Notes: generated by a model from the letters alone, not told the origin. A DNA stretch of 64,000 bases from Cristatella mucedo (GCA_009760855.2 WPIO01000143.1:285001-349000), one strand, 5' to 3'. Counted from the first letter of the stretch, positions 1 through 13,107 are shown. Made by a program: numbers and translations.

Positions 1-101
<101 letters not shown>

Positions 102-205
102 TTGGAAGTGGGCCTAGAATGACCGCTGGGGTAAACGATGCTACAGGACGGCATCACTTTCGACACCCGTCACTGCAAAAGCGCTCTAGCCGCATGTGCT
201 CCGAC

Positions 206-346
206 CTGTTTTTCAGAAAGTCGCAGCACTCGTCCTTGACATCTCGGAGATTGAGGAAGTTGGCACCCACTAGCAGTGCCTGCACATTGTCACTGTCAAT
301 TTGGAGCTTGCCGTCATAAGCAAAGTTCACTAGTGACTCCAGGGCG
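206..346 (-). CDS. KLHL18: KLHL18-like protein, third coding exon (end of BTB)
   Basis: This exon encodes residues 82-127, starting [16 protein letters not shown] and ending CCDFLKN, plus two bases of the next codon. It completes the BTB fold with the [13 protein letters not shown] helix and the [10 protein letters not shown] helix. The acceptor is TTGTCGTTGCAG|C. The proposed donor AACAG|GTCGGA is weaker than usual after the GT, but its phase fits a following arginine, as in the family. The BACK domain and the Kelch repeats must lie beyond the left edge, so the gene is truncated by the window. The 5.6-kb intron before this exon contains a SINE, a GA tract and old LINE remains. Confidence 0.88.
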
Positions 347-1587
347 CTGCAACGACAAGACATTAGGAGTGGAGTTACGGAGGAAAATGCCTGATGAAAC
401 GACAAGACTTTCCGACAAGACAGGCGAGTGGTAGTGATACCCATAGGTACCACTTGCTTGGAACCATGCAAGCACACGCAAGCACACAAGCGTGCATGCA
501 CGCTCACATACAAATAAAAACAAAAAGTGTGCGGACACACGCAGGCATGGGTGCTCACACGTGTGCTTCTTATTATTTTTGCTGTACGTATACTAATTAG
601 TCCAACACACGGAAGTCATTGTTGCTGATCTGATAGCCAGCATTGACAGGAGGAACAGAGCCCTAATGCAAATGGCAAAATGCACTCACATTGTTGAATG
701 GTGGAAGATACTTTAGGCATGCGTGTATCAAACCGAATGTTGCAAGAACTTGGAACTACACCAAAGCAAATTAAATTTCACCGGAGGAAGAACAAAAGTG
801 AGAAGTGTCAAATTTTGAGGATCCTGCTGGAGGATCCTGCTGGAGAATGGAGCCGAGTCAAAGGACACTTTAGCTTTGCCACTTGCAGCTAACAGCCAGG
901 AAACCAACCAACCGAGAAAGCCACTTAGCAGCAAAAACTGCCAAAACTCAACGGCAGCATGATTTTCATCAAACTCAACACCAGCAAGAAAGGTCCAGGT
1001 GCACAGCTTTTCCAAAGCTCAACGATATTGCTGCATTAAAATTTACAATTTCGAGCCTTTTATGTCGAGAAAGATCTGCAGGATTGCCTGTCAGTTTGAC
1101 CAGCTCATCGGCTGGGTTAGCAGACACACTCAGGCGCACCATTCTAAGTAAAGTTGCAGTTTTCATGGCTTTGTTCAATATCTTACATACGTACATAATA
1201 TTAACTAGCGGAAACAATCGTGGGTAACGAGTTGAAAATTAAAGACCATGCATACAAGCGCATAGCAGCACGAATGCTCGGCAGCAGCGAATCCCTGACA
1301 GGCAGACCATCGCTAAGACTGACTGCCGTGGTCAGGCTCTTGATTTCTTTTTAATAGTTCCACTGACATATCAGATTTTTCTCCACAGCGTTTACATGTG
1401 CATTAATAAGCGCCCGGATCAAATGCCTGCTCATCATTAGATACTCACTCAATGCTCAATTTCAGCAATAAGAGTGCACGATGTAGCTGCACGTGCGAGT
1501 TGGTAAATAATTTGTCCCGAAATTTTTGGCGTGACACTATCATAGCTGTGCCATCGTTGCACTGATGCTCGTATCACAAAGCGTGAC

Positions 1588-1663
1588 ACACCGTAAGCAT
1601 GACAGCAGCCATTTAGGTTTATCACACACCGTAAGCGTGACAGCAGCCATTTAGGTTTATCAC
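1588..1663 (+). repeat. 38-bp tandem duplication, two copies
   Basis: Units 1588-1625 and 1626-1663 differ by a single base (CATGACAG versus CGTGACAG). The near identity implies a recent duplication. Function unknown. Confidence 0.9.
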
Positions 1664-3121
1664 ACACGCAGACTCACTCACTCAGTCACTCATGGTGCAC
1701 TCACATTCAAAATTACATAGGTTGGTTGATATGTATAACACAGACGTGTGTACGTATTTATGTACGTACCTGTATCTCCATCCGTTACTGCATAAAGCCA
1801 CCGAGCTACCGAGGAGCGAGTGACTACTAAGCTGGAGAAGGTTCTATGACCGTCCACTCAAAGCCTAGCGACTTCGGTGAGCATACTGCATACTGCAAGC
1901 CAAGAGACTACATCAAAACTCAACAAAGAGAACATGAGAAGCTGAGTCAGCAGGACGGCCCAGGAAGTAAGTAGCACCTCCTAGTCAACGGTGTAGCTGT
2001 TACGTCGCACGGCACTCCTGTCTGAGTTCCACAGGCTCTCCATCAAGCATCGAATCGATTTCAAGGTTCTGTTCTCGTTCGGGCACATACAGGTCACAGG
2101 CAGGCCACTAACCACACTTGCTTACACCGGCCTTGACCAATCCAACCTCCTTGCTCCTCTTATGTGCCACCCGCTCGTCAGCACCTGGTCATCTCTCTGC
2201 CATTTATACTAAATTAAAATATTGTGTCGATCGAACCTTTAGCTTTTACATTACTAAGCTCGCTAGTGTACACATGAATGCACCAGTCAAGATCCGTGTC
2301 AGAGGCTCACCAGTCATCGTCAAGTTACGTTAAAGTCGGTACTTTATTTTCCCCATCTTTCGAAGGTTTTTAGAAAACAGGCATCCCATCGATTCTTTAC
2401 ACGGACAGTGTATCGAGGAGCATACTCTTGGCATAGCATCATAAGTTTTCGGGTTTATGACACCAACATCGAGTCGTGGGGCTGTCGGAAGAGTCTGGGT
2501 GAACCAACATTGAGAAATGCATTGTGAAGAGAATGCTTGTGCTTCTCTCCATCAATGCTTCTATAAATCACGTCACGGGAAAGCTTGACACTGTCATGCT
2601 TACATGAAGCACATTAGCGGATTAAGCAATGACTGCCTAAGCTGCACGAAACGATATCATCGGAGCTAAGATCCTCTGCGACCAGGAGATCTGGAATGTG
2701 GCTACCGATACGATCTGCACGACAGACGTATTTGACCATGCCGACAGTCACTGGGTGTCAAGAAAGGAGCCCATTTGGCTGTTGCTAGAGTCATAGATAG
2801 TCATAGTCATAGTCATAGAGTGCAGCTAAAATCTTTAGCAAGCAACACGGGCCTATCGCTCATGAAGATTTTGGCATAAAACTCAGAAAACTAACTCCAT
2901 GAACGAGGTCAGACTCCCTGAAAGGGGTCGGTAAGTAAAGTAAAGTAAAGTGAAGGTCGGCTGATCCAACAACCTCATTTATACAGCGGCAGAAGAGGCT
3001 ACGCGGCGATCAATCAAGCACTCAGCAGGCAATAAAGGATTTCCGTTGCATGGCTTGTGCCCATGACCTTGGTCGGAAAATTCGAGCACCTCATCCCAAG
3101 ACAAGAGTCTAGAGGCAGGTC

Positions 3122-3166
3122 AGAGGCCTCAAGGTCAGAGGCCTCAAGGTCAGAGGCCTCAAGGTC
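3122..3166 (+). repeat. 15-bp tandem repeat, three identical copies
   Basis: The unit AGAGGCCTCAAGGTC occurs three times head to tail. Each unit contains the palindrome GAGGCCTC and, across the joint, AAGGTCA, a nuclear-receptor-type half-site sequence. No binding is demonstrated. Confidence 0.92.
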
Positions 3167-5309
3167 ATTGAAGAAGAGCTCATAGCACTTGTCAGCAAAA
3201 AAAGACCCCTTGCGATTCGCTACAGATGTCATCACCAAGCTATTCACGAAATGCAGCAACCCCATCAGCCAACTCACCAATCTACACCCTCGAACGCATG
3301 TGTGCACATGCAAGTGCGTGCACGTCCACGCACGCATACACACACATGCACATGCACACACACACACATGCACATGCACACATACACAAGTGTGGACATA
3401 AATACTCACGGACACATGCGCAAACCACTCGCATGCTTGCGAGCATGCCACCATTCGAGCATGTATAGACATGCTCGGGCCGATTTCCTATCACCATCGC
3501 ATGTTCGCATATCGGCATCACGAACAAAACTCGCATGCAACCTCACATACGTACAAGCGCAAGCGCGGATATGCTCGAGAGCAGGCACACGACACCGGTG
3601 CTCACTCGTGCTTACTCATGCGTGCGGAGGCTGGCACAGCAGTGCTGAGACGCCGCGTACGCCGGGTCTGCACCACTTCGTTCCAAAGGCCCACTCGGCA
3701 CGCTCTGGCAGTCTTGGTGGCATGCCGGCAGGCAGGCAAGGCAGCACGTCGGTGGCCAGGGCAGCAGCGGCAGCAGCAGCAGCAGCAGGTGCTTCAACAC
3801 TCTGTGGCCGGTCGCACAGACAGGCAGGAGGCACCGAAGTCAGAGGGGCACAAACAGCCGCCAAGCAGCTACCAGAACTTGGTGCAGCCGAGTTTCCGTG
3901 CACGGCCAATGCGGCAGCCACTTGCTCGCATTGAGCAGCACTAGGAGAGGGGACGATGGAAGGGGATTCGACATTCAATTTCGAATTCACGGGCTCGCGT
4001 GAGAGGGCCCCAGGCAGGCAGCGTGACGTGGCATGTCACGTGACCGGAGCGCCCTACCGAAGCATGCTCATTGAATCACAGAAAGAACCAGCAAGCATGT
4101 AAGCAAAGATTATGAAGTTAATCAGTCGGCTACGATTTGTCATAATTAATTATTGATTGAAATCGCACAGAACGATCACGTCTAGTGCTGACACTTTCTG
4201 TCCCTCCTCCCCAGACTTTTCCGCTGCATTCTGATGTTGCCGCCGACACTGAGGCCGAAGCAAGGTTCAGCTTGGGCTGCCAAGGGCTTGCCAAGTCGCG
4301 TGTGAACAGTTAGTTACACCCTCCCAGTCTCCCTCCGCCCAGCAGCAGCAGCAGCAGCTTTCAGCGTGCCGGCATGCCGCCCCCCAGGGAGATGTTGGGC
4401 AAGGAGGCGGGATGAGGCATGCCATGAAGCCACATCTGAGATAGGAGGCGGTACGGACGAGCAGCTGCTGCTGCTTCGTCAGTCAGACGAACGCATCGGT
4501 ATCGACGAGGTAGTACATCGCTCCGAGCCCAGTCGATCTGCAAATCTCGACTGAATGAGCAGAAATGAACGACATGTCACATGGGCTGCACAGATGTCAC
4601 CGGTGAATGATCATGGCAACAGTTTGTTTCAGTACCACCAATGTTTGCCGACTTTCCACGATTCGGCCCTCCCCCCCCCCCGAAATCACGCCGTGGCAAA
4701 TTGGCCATGCCTATGATTCGCTCCAGAGCTGGACAGCCATCCAGGCAGCTATCACGCCGAAGGTCGGTACAAACAAACAACGAGCTATGCCGTGGCGGAC
4801 CTGTGCCAACCATCGGTCGCTCGACTGATCTTTATGTTTCTGTACAGCCGATGCTGCCGGCCATCTACCCCTCCCCCTCCTCTCATACTCTCCAGCTCTC
4901 TCAGCCTGCAGCCAGACTTGTTGCCCATCAATCACCCAGCAGGCTTAGCTGCTGCAAGAGAATGCCTTCAGCCTCGGCTCGGCCACTCCCAGCACTGGCA
5001 GCTGCCTGCTGACCACGTGACTTCCTCTCACACTTTCCGAACAGGACAGGCGCCCTCTGATCTCAGAGCATCAACTGAGCCATAATCCAGCAAACATTCC
5101 TCGAGGCCTCAGCTGCATGCCAATTTTGATTGCTGATCAATAGACATCCATTGCAGCTGCTTAGCGAAGGAGACACGAGACTGAATCTTTTTTTTTATGC
5201 AAACGCCGACCTGGGGAGGAGGACCATTTGATCACCAAATATCGAGAGCCAATGGCTTTATTTTTTGTCAAAGTGCAGCCGATGCTGAGTCACACCAGCT
5301 GAGTCTAAA

Positions 5310-5310
<1 letters not shown>

Positions 5311-5382
<72 letters not shown>

Positions 5383-5412
5383 GAGAGAGACAGGGCGAGA
5401 CAGAGAGAGGGA
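5311..5412 (+). repeat. (GA)n microsatellite
   Basis: About 34 GA units with minor interruptions, directly upstream of a SINE copy. On the sense strand of the KLHL18-like gene it is a CT tract. Confidence 0.95.
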
Positions 5413-5414
5413 GA

Positions 5415-5573
5415 ATGGCACACTAGGTAATGTGTTGCTTTCAAGACCTCAGTCCCGAGGTCGTGGGTTCGATTCCTGCGGTGGGCGATCCTTTATCGCC
5501 ACTGTAAGCAGTGGTGATAGCCGTAAGGGGCTCTTCTGTCGCTATACAAAAAGAGGCTGTTTAATCAGCTAGT
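5415..5573 (+). mobile_element. tRNA-derived SINE, family 1
   Basis: The copy has a tRNA-like head with the B-box type GGTTCGATTCC. It is followed by the family body TGCGGTGGGCGATCC, then AAGCAGTGGTGATAGCC, then GCTCTTCTG and the 3' end TTTAATCAGCTAGTATT. It is recognised by comparison with at least six other copies in this window. It is antisense to the KLHL18-like gene, and a TTTA-rich tail follows. Confidence 0.85.
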
Positions 5574-5931
5574 ATTTATTTATTATTTATTATTTAAAGA
5601 GACAGACAGACAGTGAGAGGGAGAAAGAAAGAGACAGAGAGAGAGAAAGACAGAGAAAGACAGAAAGACGGAGAGGGAGAGAGAGAGAGAGAGAGAGAAG
5701 CTCTGCAGTGCTTGTAAGATGCTCAGCCAGTCTCTATCTGGGCTCTAATATGACCCCCTGGATGCATGGGCCACACGGGTAAGGCCATGCTAGCCCTTGT
5801 CCACGAGCACAGCGTGCAAGGTGTCGCAGAGGAGTTTGAGCACGCCGGGGAGGGGCGTGCTAAGGCAGGAGCAGGGGGGACGAGCAAAAGAGTGTACCGC
5901 AGGCGGTGGCCGAGGTGCATGCAGCAGGTAC

Positions 5932-6062
5932 CTGGCCTCTATCTCCTGGATGACGATCTCGTCCTGCTTGGACTCGGCCATGTCGTGTGTGAACATGGCA
6001 TGAAAATACGGAATCGTAGCAGCCAGTACGATCCGGTGAGCGGTGAACTTCTGCTCGGCTAC
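5932..6062 (-). CDS. KLHL18: KLHL18-like protein, second coding exon (BTB core)
   Basis: This exon encodes residues 38-80 plus two bases of codon 81. The acceptor is a strong pyrimidine-rich TGTCTGCTCGCAG and the donor is GCCAG|GTACCT. The translation contains [19 protein letters not shown], the classic BTB helix core. The conserved histidine and arginine (AHR) and the PYFHAMFT segment are typical of CUL3-binding KLHL proteins. [12 protein letters not shown] follows. The upstream intron is 2,134 bp and contains a TCTG/TC microsatellite. Splicing in phase 2 to the next exon restores a serine codon before [12 protein letters not shown]. Confidence 0.93.
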
Positions 6063-6677
6063 CTGCGAGCAGACAGACAGCACAGAATGACTGTATGGAA
6101 ACTGCTGCTGCTGCTTCCAACCGGGAAAGAGTAGTATGCTACGCTGGTGCTGATCAAGCGTGTGCTCCTGTTGCCATCACGATGCCAGCAAATCAGTTGC
6201 CACTGCTGCTGCTGCCTTTGCCAGCTGCAGCAGCTGCTGCTCGTTGTCAAATATCAAACCGTGTCTTCACACGCTCGAGCATGCGTGGAAGTGCATGCCG
6301 GGTGCGGAATCGCTCTATGCTGCGGCTTCTTTCGAAACCATCCAACGATAGTTCAGCTTCACGACATTGCTGCTATTAGAGACTATCTGGACACCTCAGT
6401 GAAGCAACTGCAAGCATGTGCAAGCCAACAAAAACGACAACCGGCTGACCCTCGAAAAGTAATGCAGCGAGTGACGAACCAAAAACGAGATAACAAAGTA
6501 GAACGTACGAAAAAGTAACGAGCCAAAAGCAAGATGAGAACTGCTTAATAACCGGATTACACTAGCCATGGTGTCCCAATTGTCTTGTCAGCACGCCAGT
6601 CTGCCTGTCAGCATCCAGGTCACCATTGTGTTTCACATGTCAGCTGACAAGTTTCAAGCACCATCTTCGCACCTCCC

Positions 6678-6953
<276 letters not shown>

Positions 6954-7789
6954 TTCTACGTGTAAGCTCCCCTCACAGCAAAGGGAGCTGTGAACTGGCA
7001 GTGCGATTTTGTTCGTTTCGGACACCTGCCACGACCATTTTTGCATCTCTTTCAGGTAACCTTGGTAACCCAGCGAGTGCTGCTCCAGGATCGCCCGGTA
7101 GTGCTAACCCATGACACGGCGGCTCGCTAAGGAGAGACTTCCTTCGAACCTTCCACACCACCACACCCCCCTCGAGGCACTCCGGAAGCTTCGAGCCTCG
7201 TTTTGTTCAGCAGAGAGGCGAGACGACTGACGGACCGACGGACACACGCGACGGATACATCTCTGCAAATACAGAGCCACGAAACCTGTCCACACGTCAC
7301 GTCGCCCAAGCTGCAGCGCACCGCGGACTCGCGAGCCCGCGGCGGCACCACGACCACGGGTGAACGGCGAGGCTCTAACTGAGGCCTGCTCACTGCAGAG
7401 CCGAGGTGACAGACACTTCGGTCGGCGACGCTCGCCGAAGAGGCCCGAGAGACGCGCTGGGGAACGGCAACGGAAATTAAGGCCGCGTGACCGCTGCTTC
7501 GCTGCAAGGCAGCTCGCCGCAAGCTCGATGGGCGCGAATGAGACAGCGGCACGCGTGAAAAATAGCCGAGCGGCAGGGAAGAGCGCCAGCCGGGCCGGGC
7601 CGGACCGGGCGGAAGAGCAGAAGCAATAGGCGGCCCAGGCCGCGCGCAGCTTCAAGCGGCGTGCGCTGCTGCGCGCTCGGTCGTCAAGGAAAACGTGCTA
7701 TGAGAAAAGATATCAACTGCAACACGATGTAATTCATTTGCGCAGCACCCTGAGAGGGCTGAATCGCAGTGCGCACGGGCGCATCGCGT

Positions 7790-9130
7790 ACGCCGCAGGG
7801 CGGCTCGAGCCCGCGACCTCGGTAACTAATTAAGCCCCCCCCCCCGGGGGTCGTCATGAACGCTCGACGGCGGTCGCGGCGGCGACGAGTCGGTGCGAAC
7901 GCGCCGCCGCCGCCGCAGCGACGCAGCTAGCGCGTTCGCGGCGACCGAGCGAGTCGGCCTGCGCGCGGCGCGCTCGCTCCGTCGGAGGCGCCGTTAAGGC
8001 TCGCGGTTCGAGCCCAACCGGCAGTCGATGCGGGCGAGCGGCGGCGGCGGCTGCGCCAGCGGGCAGGAACTCGCTGGCCACTCGTCGCTGCGAACGGTGC
8101 GCGCCGCTGCCGCCGTCGTAGTAGCTAGCGATCGGCGATCTCGCGCGCCGTCGAACAGCTCGCGAGCAAGCGCGCGCGCGCGCAAGTGACGCGTACCTTC
8201 AGAGTCACGTCGCACAGCTTTCCGTGCCGCCGAATTTCGCCCATAAGCGGAAACGCCTGAAATGGCAACTGTTTGTTGTGGTACACAACTACCTGGTCGT
8301 CGGCCATGATGGTTGTTAGTGTGTCAAGGCCGTTATCGAGTGGGTCGCCGCCGCCGTCGGCGCGCCCGCGCCTCCACACTCGCGGCGGCGGCGGCGGCGG
8401 CGTCGTCGTCGGCAGCGGCGGCGGCGGTGGCGCGATCACCCGCGCGCGTCCGGAGGAGCCGCGCAGCGCGAGCCGAAGCGAGCCGCGTCGCGTCGCCATG
8501 GTCCCGTGCAGCCGACGCGGCGCAACCGACGTTCGGACGCGATCGGACGACGGATGCTGCTGGCCCCGAGCGCGTCCCGAGCGGGTCCGATCGGAGAGCT
8601 GCCAGCGCGACGGACGTGGCGATCTCATGCGCCGACTGCGGACCTCGCGACGCCCACTCGCCGAGCGCTTTGCGACTCCCCGTCGCCGACGGAGCGTCGC
8701 AGCCTGCGCTCGCCGCCCCCTCCTGTCTCGTCCCGCCCTCTCCTGTCTCGCCCCGCCCTCGTCTCGCCCCGCCCGCTGCCAACAGAAGTGAGCACAGCGC
8801 GCGAGCTCGTCGCTCCACCCGTGCTCCGTCGCGGCGGCCGCGCGCGCGCGGCGGCGCGAGGCTCGCGCGTCGCGGAGCCGAGCCAGCTGAATGTAGCGTC
8901 GCGCAGCCGCCATCGACGCGCGTCGACTGGGTCGATCGCTCTCACTAGGAAGAGGCGCTCGCTAGCTCTGCCGGGCGGCTAGCTGAAAGCGCGACTATCG
9001 GGAGCAGGCTAAGCCGGTGGCCGAAGCGGGTACGCGCGCTGCATAATGGCGCACGGGCGAAGCGCCCGTCGCCGTGAGGAAGCGCTCAGCTTTCGCGCGC
9101 GAGTCCATAATTGGCCGCGACGCGTCCGCT
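7790..9130 (-). promoter_or_regulatory. CpG-rich 5' region of the KLHL18-like gene
   Basis: The region around and upstream of the first coding exon is very GC- and CpG-rich, unlike the DNA on either side. This is what a CpG-island promoter and 5' UTR look like. No TATA box or precise start site can be called. Several long open frames cross it on both strands, as expected for GC-rich DNA, and none resembles a known protein apart from exon 1. Confidence 0.5.
8197..8307 (-). CDS. KLHL18: KLHL18-like BTB/Kelch protein, first coding exon
   Basis: This exon encodes residues 1-37, ending in the BTB opening IRRHGKLCDVTLK. KLHL18 is a substrate adaptor for CUL3 ubiquitin ligases: the BTB domain binds CUL3 and the Kelch repeats, outside this window, bind substrate. 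I chose the ATG at 8307 because its context is good (ATCATGG) and the 30 residues before LCDVTLK match the short N-terminus of the family; the reading frame stays open upstream to 8913, so a longer GC-rich N-terminus cannot be excluded. The exon ends in phase 0 at AAG|GTACGC. The next exon continues the domain exactly, which supports the model. KLHL18 is preferred over other KLHL members because the residues spanning the three exons follow its BTB almost position by position. Confidence 0.9.
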
Positions 9131-9149
9131 AACGCCAAGTGCTGGCTGG

Positions 9150-11480
9150 CGGGAGAAGGTTAAGATCTGCACTCCGCAGACGATCGCACGCGGAGGGCCA
9201 CTACCCAGACTCCTGCAGAGGCTGCGGCGGCTTGGGCGTTGCGGCGCCAAAATGCAGACTTCATGAGTATAGATGGATTCGACGAATAACCGCAATCCAC
9301 CGAAATCCACTCTAATTAGGCTACCGTCGAACCGACATCAGGGTTGCCGAGCTCAAATTTTTCGCTGATATTGTAGTACACGTTTGATTTTATCTCTCCA
9401 CAAAATTTCATGTTGCTTCGCTTTGCGAATTTAAGCAAATGAGCTTCGACGCTGGATGCCCGTATCGCAATCCGCCGCAATCCATTCTAGTTTCCGTCAA
9501 ATCCACCACACATCAGCTGCGCACAGCTCCAAAAAGCTTGGAATATCAAACGACGCTACGCGTACAATGTACCCGAAAAATTTCGCGTGATTCCGCTCAC
9601 GCGTTCTCATGAAGTCTACTGAAATAACATTGCATTGTCCCAGGCCAGAACCCTAATCCACCGCAATCCACTGCATTCTACCGTGCAACGAAGGAAATCC
9701 TGTTCAAAAATCTCGATTTTTTTATTGCATATGACAGTACACTCTGCGACTGTTGCAATAAAAGAATTTCACTTGCATTGGCACGGCCGTTCTCGTGCAA
9801 TGTGCTGCAATCGACAGCAGCAGTCCTAGCCAATATCGCAATCCACTTCAGTCCACCGAATCCACCGCGAAAAAATCGAAATAGATTGAGCACTGAGTTC
9901 CAGTTGTTATTGCATATAAAATTGCATCCTGCTTTATGCATAGCCACGTAAAATAGTAAAATAAACAAAAATTGTGCATACTCGCACCGTGGCAATGGGC
10001 GGCAATCGCCTGAAGTGACCTGGGAAACTACCGAAATCCACTCTACTCCACTGCAAATCATCCTCAAATCGCCATCGTGAGGATCTAATTGACATTGCAT
10101 AGAAGACTAAACTCAGTTGAAAGTGCACCAAAAACATTTCGTTCCATTGTGCACGCGCGTTCTCGTCCAATGAATTACAATCGGCTGCAACGGCCCGGTC
10201 CCATATCGCAATCCCCCTCAATCCGCCGAAATCCGCTGCAACCCGCCGCACAGCGACCAGAACGCGTACACTAGAAGCTATATTTTTTATTTCGCGCTTC
10301 TCAACTCTTCGGTTATTGTGTACTCACATAACTTCACTGTAATTGCCTCGACCATTCTGCAGCAATGTACTGCAATTGACTGCAACTGCCCGGGCCAGTA
10401 AGTCAATGTACTGCAAACCGCCGAAAAACGACCAAAATACGTACACTTTAAGCTCTAATAGTGATTGTACGTTGCTATAATTTTTGGCTATTTTTTAATC
10501 GCACAATTTTACTACCATTGGCTCGACCAGTCGGCATTAATGCACTGCAATTGATTGCAATGGCCCGGGCCGATGCCGCAATCTACAGTAATCTGATGCA
10601 AGATGCCCTGAAATCTGTTTCGCAATGCTACAATTTAGAATGCATGTTACAAAGCACACTTGCTAAAGTCAACCACGTCATTTTAAAGCAATTGCGCTCG
10701 TACAATTTCGGGAAATGCATGGCAATCTACGGCAACGGCTCGGCTCTAACCAGCAATCTACCACAATCCATTGCAAGTCGACCACAAATTGGCTGCACGA
10801 AGCGCCATTTGTCATCGCATTTCACATTTCTTTGTGCTAAAAGTGAAATCGGACGGTTTTCAAGCTGATTTGCACCTCAATTGTCAACAATGCACGGCAA
10901 TTGACAGTAATGGCAGGGACCAATACCACAATCCGTGGCAAATCGATGAGAAATCGGCTGCATCAAGCTTCAATTCTCATTCCACGTTACATCGAACTTC
11001 TCTCACACATACTTTTAACTCTTTCGACCAGCTCTGACCGTTCAATATTGGGCAATGCGTGACAATCGAGGGCGATGGCCCGGGAAAATACGGCAATCCA
11101 TTGTGATCCATCGTAAATCACTGGGAAGCGACTGAGCCAAGACCAAATTGATCTTATCTGTCACAGCGCCTGTGCTTAAAGTGCAATCACATCCTTTCAA
11201 CCAATCGCGAACGCACAATCGCAAGCACTGAATGGCATTCGACAGCAATGTCCCTGGCCAATACCCCAACTCGCGGCAGATTGCCGAGCAATTGGCAGCG
11301 CGGAAGCCTCGATTGTCATTGCGTATAATATTTCACTACGTCCAAAGTAAAACCGTGGCATTTTCAAGATGCTTTGCTCGTTTACTGTCAGCAATGCACG
11401 GCAATTCACAGCAATGGTAGGGGCTGATAGCGAAATCCGCGGAGAAGCAATACGATTGGCTGCAATGAACTGCAGCTCTC
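9150..11480. repeat. Diverged tandem array, ~175-bp units
   Basis: A landmark of the form CGCAATCC(A/G)CCGCAATCC recurs near 9291, 9465, 9653, 9836, 10031, 10206, 10405, 10576, 10752, 10926, 11090, 11265 and 11429, spacing 164-199 bp (mean ~178). In most units from about 9,800 onward it follows TGCAATTGACTGCAATGG and a CCCGGGCC-like core. Units are old and differ at many sites, but the order of landmarks is kept over about 13 units. It resembles a satellite monomer array and has no open frame. I do not recognise the family. Confidence 0.75.
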
Positions 11481-13100
11481 ATTCCACGTAACGTGTACCT
11501 GCGCGCGCGCATAAATTTCACCCAGCGACATCTTTTTGTTCCAAATTTGTCCAAAAAGCTATAGCCCTCGACAACTCAAGATTTATTAACCCCTGTTGCT
11601 GTTGTTTTGACTGCCCACTTTTGCTGCTAGTTTAACTCGACAGAGCGAGTCGTGCTTCGTGCTAATTTTACGTAGCCAAGTAGCCGCTGTTACCTTATTA
11701 AACAGACACGCGTACGCCCAAAGGTAGCGTGCAAAAGACGCACCGCTCTGCCGACCTGTGAGAACGAGTATTGTCTACTTGGCAACCGCATTTCTAGCCC
11801 CTTCTAAAACATGCATTTGGACCTAATAGACGAACGGCATGAAAATCTGGGACTAGGACAAACACGTCTGCAAAGGCAGTGTGCATACCTGAATCAGCGA
11901 TGTTTACTTAAGAAGTTCAGACGCCCGATAGCTTTCGCCCTAAAATCAAGTGGGAGGTCGTGCTAGAGATACTCCGGATTTTTGCAGGGGGCGGGGCGCT
12001 ACAGACTCGGTTGATGTGCTTGGCCCTTTCGGCTCCGCAGTGACTCCGCGGCGGAGCAAATCGAAGCAAAGGCCTGACGCTGACGCGGTAGCATCCTCGG
12101 GCGACTCGCTGACGCTAGAGCCCGCAGGTCACGGTCGTCTATGAGCAACCTACAGAGCCAATGGGAGCTTTTAAAATTTCGCAGCAACGCCTGCCTTAAG
12201 CGGAGCGGATGCGCAAAAGACCGGGGCAAAACTGTGCATTGCGGCGCCGCACGCAATGCACAGTTTTGCTAGCATCTTTCTAGGCTTGGCGGGCCGCCGA
12301 TAGAAAGTCAAGCTTTTGCGTCGCAGGCGCAACGCCGACAGCTGCATCGCCCCCAGGCTCTCCTTCAGCAACTTCTGTACCTTCTTTCCAAAAGAAACTG
12401 CAGCACTTCCTGCATGCACGACCCTGCGCTTCCGCAGGAAGTTCGCGCCGCCGCCGCCGCCGCCGCCGCCTCCGCCGCCGCTTCCGCCGCCGCAGTGAGA
12501 CGGCGCTTTCTCGGCCACCACTCTAAAGCGCAAGCTATGCCCCACTTTGGTGAAGTCCGCACCGAAAGAGCGTCTGCTCGAAAGTCTGTTTTTGGGCGCC
12601 GTTGAAAGGAAACTGGTTCCCCAATTGCACATCGGCGAAGCCGTTCCTTGAGCCGAAAACTCTCCTGCGTCAGAAGACTATTGTGGCCGGACCAGATTTA
12701 ATGGAAAACATTTGCAGCATCTCTACGACGAAGCAGCGCCACGAAGCACGCCAATAGGTGCGCTTCCCAGAAAGGCTATCCATAGGCTAGGCCCCCGCGA
12801 GATTCAAAAACTGCAATCTTGCACTTTGGGGAAGAGCTCCGCTCTGGAGGTGCCCCAAGCGGAGCTCGTCTGAAGAGAAGGAAAGAAAAGTGGTGCGCCT
12901 TCAATTCGAAGCTAGTAGCTAAGCCTGCTAAGACCGCTGTCGGCGGTATTTAACCGCTCGAAGAGAGACTCTCAAATATCGACGCGGCGCGCTGAAAGAC
13001 CCGCTCAACGCTGGCGTTGGCCGCTCTGTCTGGAAAGCTGACCGCGTGCGCAGCAGCGGAGCGTCAAGCGCAGAGAGTGCTCCAGTCGCAGCAAAAAGCG
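11480..13100. other. GC-rich spacer, no recognised gene
   Basis: This segment holds a CCG/GCC trinucleotide run at 12447-12492 and an 18-bp inverted repeat at 12226-12269. A minus-strand open frame of 153 codons (12632-12171) contains a poly-glycine run from the trinucleotide repeat and basic flanks. It matches no family I know and is probably non-coding. Confidence 0.4.
12226..12269. repeat. Perfect 18-bp inverted repeat with 8-base loop
   Basis: The arms 12226-12243 and 12252-12269 are exact reverse complements (GCAAAACTGTGCATTGCG and its complement), separated by GCGCCGCA. Confidence 0.95.
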
Positions 13101-13107
13101 CAAGTGC

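Larger units (their letters stand above)
350..5310. other. KLHL18 intron 2, left part; no gene recognised
   Basis: I see no coding exon here. Bases 455-560 and 3300-3410 are CA/TG-rich alternating purine-pyrimidine stretches. There are short tandem repeats at 1588-1663 and 3122-3166. A diverged LINE-like piece lies near 2030-2340 (a plus-strand frame reads IKHRIDFKVL, as in the LINE copies elsewhere), and an inverted SINE end lies at 2953-3010. Bases 1764-1800 resemble, in reverse, the tail of LINE family B. Bases 3700-5050 are moderately GC-rich with short CAG runs but no recognisable protein. Confidence 0.5.

Noticed and set aside
8313-8948. Plus-strand Arg/Ala-rich frames over the KLHL18 5' region
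   Set aside because: CpG-rich DNA has few stops; the opposite strand holds the real first exon.
12171-12632. 153-codon minus-strand frame with poly-Gly
   Set aside because: Poly-Gly comes from the trinucleotide repeat; the remainder resembles nothing known.
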